Below, in pieces: positions 58,781 to 64,000 of a stretch of DNA of 64,000 nt. The DNA is taken from NCBI GenBank assembly GCA_036403155.1, contig DASWRM010000034.1, positions 1 to 64,000 on the forward strand, read 5' to 3'. The position numbers were made by a program, and so were the translations under genes. The stretch comes from Gaiellales bacterium. Lineage in GTDB: Bacteria; Actinomycetota; Thermoleophilia; Gaiellales; JAICJC01. How positions within the stretch are numbered: position 1 is the stretch's first letter; the number at the start of each line of letters is the position of its first letter. The notes beneath the pieces are model-generated. The model had not been told where the DNA came from. It saw only the letters and a list, made by a program, of their open reading frames with translations, and did no database searches.

Positions 58781-60618
58781 CAGGCGGTCGCCGAGATCTG
58801 TTCGGGGATCTCCTCGCCCAGCGAGGCGAGGTACTTCTCGAGCGCCGAGACGACGCGGGCGTCGAACTGCGTCCAGCAGCGGCGTCGGAGCTCGGCGACC
58901 GCGTCGGCGGCCGTCCCGGCCGCCCGGTAGACGCGGTCCGACGTCATCGCGTCGAACGCATCCGCAACCAGGATGATCCGCGAGCCGAGCGGGATGTCCT
59001 CCCCGGCCAGGCCGAGCGGGTAGCCGCTGCCGTCCCACCACTCGTGGTGGTGGCGGATCCAGCGGTCGACCGGCGACACACCGAGCCCCTCGAGCAGGCG
59101 GTACCCGAGCTCCGCGTGCTCGCGCATCGTGCGCAGCTCGTCCGGGTCGAGCTTGTCCGGCTTCTGCAGAATCCGGTCGGGGATCGCGATCTTGCCGAGG
59201 TCGTGCAGCAGCCCCGCCAGGCGCACCTGCTCCACCGTCTCGTCGTCGAGGCCCATGGCCCGTGCGATCCCCTCCACCAGCCGCGACACCGACTGGCTGT
59301 GCGCGCCGGCGTAGGTGTCCTTGGCGTCCACCACCCGGATCAGGCCCTCCGCCGCCTTCAGCCGGGCGTGCCGCTCGGCCGTCTCGGCGAGCTCCTCCGG
59401 GGAGTAGATGCGCACGACCGACGGGCTGTAGACGCAGGAGCGGTTCTTGCCGTGGTTCTTCGCCCAGTACAGGGCGCCGTCGGCCACGCGCAGCAGCTGG
59501 TCGCGGTCCGTCGCGCTGGTCGGGTAGGAGGCGATGCCCGCGCTCACGGTCACCGGCTCGGCGTGCGGGAAGCCGGTCTGCCAGAGCCGGGCGTGCAGGC
59601 GCTCGACGGCGGTGTAGGCCTCCTGTTCGCCGTCGTCGGTGAGGAGGAGGGCGAACTCCTCGCCGCCGATCCGGTAGGCCTGCGCGTCGCTGTACTCCTC
59701 CCGCATCAGCTGCGCGAGCGTCGTCAGCACCTGGTCGCCCACGGGGTGGCCGAACCGGTCGTTGATGCTCTTGAAGTTGTCGATGTCGATCAGCACCAGC
59801 GACAGCTGCGCCCGGGTGGACGCGGACAGCGCGAGCGCTTCCCGCAGGTCGGTCTGGAATGACCGGTGGTTGCGAAGCAGCGTCAACGCATCGGTCTCGG
59901 CGTCGCGGGTCGCCATCACCGACCGGTAGGCGTAGCGCTGGTAGAGCGCGAGCGCGAACAGCGGGCCGGCCAGCAGCAGCTCCAGCCGCGGGTTGATCAT
60001 CCACAGCGACGTCGCGAGCGCGGCGATGAACGCCATGATCGCGAAGGCCGGCCCCGAGTGGCGGACGTAGTCGTCGAGCATCTCGCGCACGGTGACGCCG
60101 CTGTACATCGAGACCACGATGGCGACGGTGATCACATTCGTCAGGACGTAGACGGCCCCGCCCATGAACACCAGCGCAGTCAGCGTTTCGGCGTCGTGCG
60201 GCGAGACGGTCAGGCCGAGCAGGAGCCCCGGGCCGGCCGAGAGGAAGGCGGAGAGGCCGCACGACGCGGCGTTGAACACGAGCCGGATCAGCGGCGCGCG
60301 GTCGTGCGACTGCACGATCGCCATGCTGATGATGGCCGAGAGCGCCGCGTACTCCCACCCGAACAGGAACTGCGTGGAGAGCAGGAAGACGAATGCCAGC
60401 GAGACGGTGCGGCCACCGGACTCGTCGAGCGGCACCGGCTTGTATTCGGCCGCCAGCGCAGCGACGAAGAACAGGGCGACGCCGACCGCCGTGCCCAGGC
60501 CGGGCGGATGGGCGGCGATATGCAGAACCGCCCCGACCGCAACCGGTACCGTCACCGCAACGATCACGGTGACGAACCGGAGCAGCCGGGGCGGATACGT
60601 TTGGGACGAGTTCGTCAC
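58780..60618 (-). CDS. Membrane GGDEF and HD-GYP cyclic-di-GMP enzyme
   Basis: A 612-residue protein: about seven membrane helices (15-225), a diguanylate cyclase domain (about 240-395) with the active motif GGEEF at 318-322, and an HD-GYP phosphodiesterase domain (about 405-600) with HDLGK starting at His472 and HHHEWWDGSGYP. Both active sites look intact, so it may make and break c-di-GMP or one half may dominate. The N-terminal membrane part is a MASE-like sensor. The gene heads a bicistron with DUF5317. TTG, ATG and RBS features are weak; the ATG at 60618 is taken. Confidence 0.93.
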   Translation of the reverse strand: MTNSSQTYPPRLLRFVTVIVAVTVPVAVGAVLHIAAHPPGLGTAVGVALFFVAALAAEYKPVPLDESGGRTVSLAFVFLLSTQFLFGWEYAALSAIISMAIVQSHDRAPLIRLVFNAASCGLSAFLSAGPGLLLGLTVSPHDAETLTALVFMGGAVYVLTNVITVAIVVSMYSGVTVREMLDDYVRHSGPAFAIMAFIAALATSLWMINPRLELLLAGPLFALALYQRYAYRSVMATRDAETDALTLLRNHRSFQTDLREALALSASTRAQLSLVLIDIDNFKSINDRFGHPVGDQVLTTLAQLMREEYSDAQAYRIGGEEFALLLTDDGEQEAYTAVERLHARLWQTGFPHAEPVTVSAGIASYPTSATDRDQLLRVADGALYWAKNHGKNRSCVYSPSVVRIYSPEELAETAERHARLKAAEGLIRVVDAKDTYAGAHSQSVSRLVEGIARAMGLDDETVEQVRLAGLLHDLGKIAIPDRILQKPDKLDPDELRTMREHAELGYRLLEGLGVSPVDRWIRHHHEWWDGSGYPLGLAGEDIPLGSRIILVADAFDAMTSDRVYRAAGTAADAVAELRRRCWTQFDARVVSALEKYLASLGEEIPEQISATA

Positions 60619-60690
60619 GGCTTCTAACGACGTATCGGTACGGATCCCCGCGGCACTTGAGCGCCGAGGCCCGGGAGTCTCAGAACGGGC

Positions 60691-60789
60691 TTACGCCCAC
60701 TTGGTCTGCGCGCCGCTGGCGATCGCAAACGCGGCGATGGCACCAAGGGCAAGAGCGATCCGCGTTGCGCGGTAGTTCCACTTGATCAT
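60691..60789 (-). CDS. Tiny 32-residue membrane protein
   Basis: MIKWNYRATRIALALGAI followed by AAFAIASGAQTKWA and a TAA stop: a basic start, one hydrophobic helix and a short tail. GGGAGGTGCGAAGCAC before the ATG contains a strong Shine-Dalgarno (GGGAGG). It may be an orphan small membrane protein or a very short exported peptide. It is too short for standard gene calling. Located between the c-di-GMP gene and capA on the minus strand. Confidence 0.6.
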   Translation of the reverse strand: MIKWNYRATRIALALGAIAAFAIASGAQTKWA

Positions 60790-60951
60790 GTGCTTCGCAC
60801 CTCCCTTCGGGGTGAGCGACACTCGGCGTCGGCGAAGGGAGATCCGCGCATCCGGCACGTCGTGCGGTGTACCAGGGAGCGAAGACCGGAGAGCCGCGTG
60901 GAGCCTCCTTCGCGCTACACCACGTGATAGCCAAGCGACGGTGACGGCGAT

Positions 60952-60967
60952 TCCCCCAAACGGGGGA
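60952..60967. promoter_or_regulatory. TCCCCC-AAAC-GGGGGA palindrome
   Basis: A perfect 6-bp-arm inverted repeat in the 204-bp spacer before the tiny membrane gene. It could be the binding site of a LuxR/NarL-type regulator or a hairpin after capA. No other feature is seen in 60790-60993 except the ribosome-binding site of the tiny gene. Confidence 0.35.
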
Positions 60968-60993
60968 TCATCGACGGCGTTCGGGCGCCGGGA

Positions 60994-62193
60994 TCAGGGA
61001 TTGATCGCGCCGGCCGGGCTGAGATGCGCCCCCCGGCCGTGGAGGTCGTCGCGCGACAGCTGCTCGATCAGGGCGGCCCCCCGGCCGCCCGGGTCGAGCT
61101 GCGGCCGGCCGGCGCCCACGAGCAGGGTGGACGTGAACCGGCCGGAGAGGAAGCGGCCGTCGGCCGCCAGCTTCACATGCAGGATGCCCGACACTCCCAG
61201 GTCGCCTTCGATCGTGAAGTTGTGATAGCCGGCGAAGTTGCCGAGGCTGTAGGCGATCAGGCGATGGCGGTAGACCTCCATCGCCCGCAGCACGTGCGGG
61301 CTGTAGCCGAGGATCAGGTCGGCCCCGGCGTCGATCGCCATGTGCGCGAATGCCTCCGGGTTGCCGCGGTTCTCCCCGCCATAGATCTCGTCCTGCCCGG
61401 TCAGGTGCAGTGCCGCCGTTCCCTCGGCGCCCGCGTGCATGGCGACGACCACGATGTCGGCGCGCCTGTCAGCGCGGTGGATCAGCTGCGCGGCGGCCGT
61501 GTAGTCGTTCAGCGGCCCGGTGTTCGGGTAGCTTGCGACCCCGATGAAGGCCACCGTCAGCGCACGCACCTTCACGTAGCTGATCTCACGCGTGCGCCCG
61601 GTGTGGGCGAGCCCGGCCCGGTCGAGGGCGGCGACGGTGTCGTCGAGGCCGCCCTGCCAGTAGTCGAACGCGTGGTTGTTCGCATTGCTCACGATCGTCC
61701 AGCCGGCCCGCTTGAAATAGCGCGCCCAGCTCGGCGGCACGCGGAACTCGTAGCACGACGTGGCGAGGACGGCGCACTTGCCGGACGTCCGGTCGGTGAG
61801 CGTCCCCTCCAGGTTCATGAACCGGATGTCGCCGGTGATCTGCGAGCGCACGCCGTCGAAGTAGCTGCCGGGGCTCGGTGCCAGCGTCGTGCCGTAGCCG
61901 AGCATCGTGTCCCCGACGGCGGACAGCGTCACCGTGCCGGTCGGGCGCGGCTGCCCGGTGCTCGCCGGCGCCGTCGCTTCACTGCTCGATCGGCGGGAGG
62001 CAGACCGACCGGTCGCCCCGCCGGCCGCGTCGCCGCCCGCCGCCACCCGGCCCGCCGCCAGCCCTGCCACCAGCAGCACGGCTGCGCCGAGCACGGCCGC
62101 GAGCATGCGCCGCCGCCGCACCTCGCGCCGGCGCGCCTCGGCCCGGTGAAGCCGCATCGCGCGGCGTCGCCCGTCTGCATCCTGGTCGCCCAA
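60994..62193 (-). CDS. CapA/PgsA-family poly-gamma-glutamate or capsule protein
   Basis: A 399-residue protein with a basic start, one membrane anchor (about 30-50), a Ser/Thr/Ala linker and a CapA metallophosphatase-like domain (about 88-385). Motifs: LSAVGDTMLGYG, FMNLEGTLTD, VSNANNHAFDYWQGGLDDTV, VAMHAGAEG and LGYSPHVLRAMEVY. CapA anchors and perhaps hydrolyses poly-gamma-glutamate at the cell surface, but no capB or capC is nearby, so many such homologues have other roles. Start TTG at 62193; the in-frame ATG at 62157 is an alternative. Divergent from the M20 peptidase. Confidence 0.87.
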   Translation of the reverse strand: MGDQDADGRRRAMRLHRAEARRREVRRRRMLAAVLGAAVLLVAGLAAGRVAAGGDAAGGATGRSASRRSSSEATAPASTGQPRPTGTVTLSAVGDTMLGYGTTLAPSPGSYFDGVRSQITGDIRFMNLEGTLTDRTSGKCAVLATSCYEFRVPPSWARYFKRAGWTIVSNANNHAFDYWQGGLDDTVAALDRAGLAHTGRTREISYVKVRALTVAFIGVASYPNTGPLNDYTAAAQLIHRADRRADIVVVAMHAGAEGTAALHLTGQDEIYGGENRGNPEAFAHMAIDAGADLILGYSPHVLRAMEVYRHRLIAYSLGNFAGYHNFTIEGDLGVSGILHVKLAADGRFLSGRFTSTLLVGAGRPQLDPGGRGAALIEQLSRDDLHGRGAHLSPAGAINP

Positions 62194-62200
62194 CGCTCGG

Positions 62201-62214
62201 TATCATCGCGCACC
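62201..62214 (+). promoter_or_regulatory. -10 box of a leaderless start
   Basis: TATCAT at 62201-62206 lies 8 nt before the GTG at 62215 in the 21-bp divergent gap to capA. Confidence 0.5.
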
Positions 62215-63519
62215 GTGACGCTGGAGCAGGATGTCGCCGCGGCGATCGAAGCGGGGCGGGATCGCCTCGTCGAGCTGACGTCGCGGTTGATCGCCTTCGA
62301 CACGACCGCACGCGACGGCGACGCACCGGCGCGCGAGGAGGCCGCGCTCCAGGAGTACCTGGGTGACCGGCTCGACGCAGCCGGGGCCACAGTGGACATC
62401 TGGGAGCCGCGGCCGGACGAGATCTCGGGGACGCGCCAGATTCCGGCGCCCATCAGCTTCGCGGGCCGCCCGCAGATGGCGGCACGCTTTGCGGGCGCCG
62501 GGGGCGGCCGCAGCCTGCTGTTCAACGGGCACATCGACGTGGTGCCGTCGGAGCCGCGCGACCGCTGGACGAGCGATCCCAACCGGCCGGAGGTGCGGGA
62601 CGGCAAGCTCTTCGGGCGAGGGGCGTGCGACATGAAGGGCGGCGTGGCGGCGATGACGTTCGCTGCCGAGCTGCTCGCGGAGTCCGGCGTGCGGCTGAAG
62701 GGCGACCTGATCGTCAACACCGTCACGGACGAGGAGTCGTCGGGTGCGGGCGGGCTGGCCGCCGTCAGCCACGGCGTGCGCGCCGACGCGGGGATCGTCA
62801 CCGAGCCGACCGCGTTCGACGTCTGGGTCGGATGCCGGGGCTCGCTGTCGCCCACCGTGGTCGTGGAGGGCCGTCCCGGACATGCCGAGATGGCGCAGCC
62901 ACACTGGCGCGACGGCGGCGCAGTCAACGCGATCGAGAAGATGGGCGTGATCCTCGACGCGATCCGGCGCCTTCGCGAGGAGTGGCGCGACCGCCCCGAC
63001 AAGCAGCATCCGCACCTGTCGCCCAGCGACATCGTGCCGGCCAAGATCTCCGGCGGCGAGTGGGTGGTCACGTACCCCTCGAGCTGCACGCTCGAGAGCG
63101 AGCTGATGTACCTGCCCGCGAACGCGGACGCGGACGGTTGGGGCACCGAGGTCGAGCGCGAGGTGACCGAGTGGATCATGCGCGCGGCGGCCACGGACCC
63201 CTGGCTGGCCGAGCATCCGCCGGCGGTCACGTGGGGTCTGGACATCCCGCCGTACGAGGTCGACCCGTCGCACCCGATCGTGTCCGCGATGCTCGACGCG
63301 AGCGCGGCGGCCGGGCGGCCGTCGCGCCTTTCCGGGCTCGACTCGTGGTACGACGCGGCGAGCTTCAGCCGCTTCGGCGGGACGCCGTGCATCGGCTGGG
63401 GGCCGAGCAGCATTGCCTGGGCGCACACGATCGACGAGTACGTTCCGGTCGACGATCTCGTCCGCTGCGCCCAGGGGTTGGCGATCGCGGCGATCCGCTA
63501 CTGTGGGGTCGATGGCTGA
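62215..63519 (+). CDS. M20-family metallopeptidase/deacylase (ArgE/DapE-like)
   Basis: A 434-residue M20 enzyme. Zinc ligands: His in LLFNGHIDVVP (about 104), Asp in LFGRGACDMKGG (about 139), Glu in TDEESSGAGG (general base and ligand, about 172), and His in AWAHTIDEYVP near the C-terminus. A dimerisation lid lies between about 205 and 325. It hydrolyses an N-acyl amino acid or small peptide in the cytoplasm; ArgE, DapE and succinyl-diaminopimelate types are hard to tell apart. GTG start with -10 at 62201. Divergent from capA. The GNAT gene follows after 24 bases. Confidence 0.92.
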   Translation: MTLEQDVAAAIEAGRDRLVELTSRLIAFDTTARDGDAPAREEAALQEYLGDRLDAAGATVDIWEPRPDEISGTRQIPAPISFAGRPQMAARFAGAGGGRSLLFNGHIDVVPSEPRDRWTSDPNRPEVRDGKLFGRGACDMKGGVAAMTFAAELLAESGVRLKGDLIVNTVTDEESSGAGGLAAVSHGVRADAGIVTEPTAFDVWVGCRGSLSPTVVVEGRPGHAEMAQPHWRDGGAVNAIEKMGVILDAIRRLREEWRDRPDKQHPHLSPSDIVPAKISGGEWVVTYPSSCTLESELMYLPANADADGWGTEVEREVTEWIMRAAATDPWLAEHPPAVTWGLDIPPYEVDPSHPIVSAMLDASAAAGRPSRLSGLDSWYDAASFSRFGGTPCIGWGPSSIAWAHTIDEYVPVDDLVRCAQGLAIAAIRYCGVDG

Positions 63520-63543
63520 GTGGACGAACGGCGTGGCACGGGC

Positions 63544-64000
63544 GTGACGTCTGTGGCGGATCTTCCGTTGAGGATGGCGACGACCGCCGACGCGGCGCTC
63601 GTCACTCGGCTGCTGAAGGCGTTCTTCAGCCACGAGGGGCGGGTGGTGCCCCACCTCGGCCAGAACATCGAAGCCATCCTCGACGACCCGGGCCGCGGGT
63701 TCTTCACCCTGGCCGGCGAGCGGGGGGTCGCCACGACGACGATCCGCATCTCGGCGGGTGGCGGCGCGAGCGCCGAGATCGAGGAGATCTGGGTACAGCC
63801 GTCGGCGCGCGGTCAAGGGCTCGGGAGCCGGCTGCTGCGTGCGGCTGTGGCCGAGTGCAGGCGCCGCGGGATCAAGTCGATCGAGCTGCGCGTCACGCCC
63901 GACGACCAGGAGCTCGGCATCCCCGACTTCTACACGAAGCTCGGGTTCAGCCACGGCGGCCGGCTGATCTACGAGTACGCCGGCGCCGACTCCGAGGTTC
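63544..64000 (+). CDS. GNAT-family acetyltransferase, truncated by the window edge
   Basis: At least 152 residues of a GNAT protein; the 3' end is outside. The acetyl-CoA motif A is EIEEIWVQPSARGQGLGSRL (about 79-98), with the following ELRVTPDDQELGIPDFYTKL and FYxxLGF element typical of N-acetyltransferases. The start is either GTG 63544 or the in-frame GTG at 63553. It follows the M20 peptidase by 24 bases and may be in the same operon. The acceptor amine is unknown. Confidence 0.85.
   Translation, partial: MTSVADLPLRMATTADAALVTRLLKAFFSHEGRVVPHLGQNIEAILDDPGRGFFTLAGERGVATTTIRISAGGGASAEIEEIWVQPSARGQGLGSRLLRAAVAECRRRGIKSIELRVTPDDQELGIPDFYTKLGFSHGGRLIYEYAGADSEV

Noticed and set aside
1-64000. 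CRISPR array, prophage, insertion sequence or integrative element
   Set aside because: I saw no regularly spaced repeats, integrase, transposase, phage structural gene or tRNA-flanked att site. Base composition and gene style are even throughout.

Overview
The window is 64 kb of very GC-rich, densely packed bacterial DNA. GTG starts and 4-nt ATGA/GTGA gene overlaps are common. At least seven genes have a TANNNT -10 box 6 to 8 nt before the start codon, as in leaderless actinobacterial genes. dinB carries an actinobacterial-type LexA box. Together these suggest a chromosomal segment of a high-GC actinomycete, perhaps of the Thermoleophilia; that class-level guess is inference. I see no rRNA, tRNA, CRISPR array, phage genes, transposase or plasmid functions.

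Layout. 1-4.5 kb: end of a TMEM175-like channel, a prolyl aminopeptidase-like hydrolase, and a minus-strand trio (small membrane protein, signal-peptidase-II-like membrane protein, GT2 glycosyltransferase). 4.7-13.3 kb: sugar porter, a divergent TetR/methyltransferase pair, a large LuxR-type ATPase regulator, DNA polymerase IV, a degenerate metallo-beta-lactamase-fold protein. 13.3-21.9 kb: a sugar locus with a DeoR repressor, SIS isomerase, ABC importer (lipoprotein and two permeases), two PfkB kinases, a LacD-type aldolase and a MelA-type alpha-galactosidase. 21.9-28.7 kb: acyl-CoA synthetase, 1-Cys peroxiredoxin, glutathione-transferase-like protein, ureohydrolase, SRAP DNA-protein crosslink protein, a BNR-repeat beta-propeller paired with a ThiS/MoaD-like carrier. 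28.7-39.3 kb: NarX/NarL-type two-component system, stand-alone LigD polymerase domain, MFS transporter, YdeI-like protein, dimethylglycine/sarcosine dehydrogenase-like flavoprotein divergent from a choline-kinase-like gene, and a PLP decarboxylase fused to a cyclic-nucleotide-binding domain.

39.3-51.5 kb: secreted lipoprotein, PepSY-like protein, OmpR-type two-component system, two large secreted proteins (TIG-repeat and DUF1996), phospholipase-D-type synthase, EAL/HDOD protein, secreted unknowns, nucleotidyltransferase. 51.9-64 kb: DUF1800/DUF1501 pair, a copper module (membrane protein, YcnI, CopC-CopD fusion apparently starting with CTG), a GGDEF/HD-GYP protein with a DUF5317 partner, a tiny 32-aa membrane protein, CapA, M20 peptidase, and a truncated GNAT acetyltransferase.

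The best candidates for something new are the PTS-free galactoside/tagatose-type locus, the decarboxylase-cNMP fusion, the SPase-II-like protein with an altered first catalytic motif, and a dispersed intergenic motif (CCAATgATTGGGG with GGCCAACCA and GTCAC boxes) found in four of the window's spacers.
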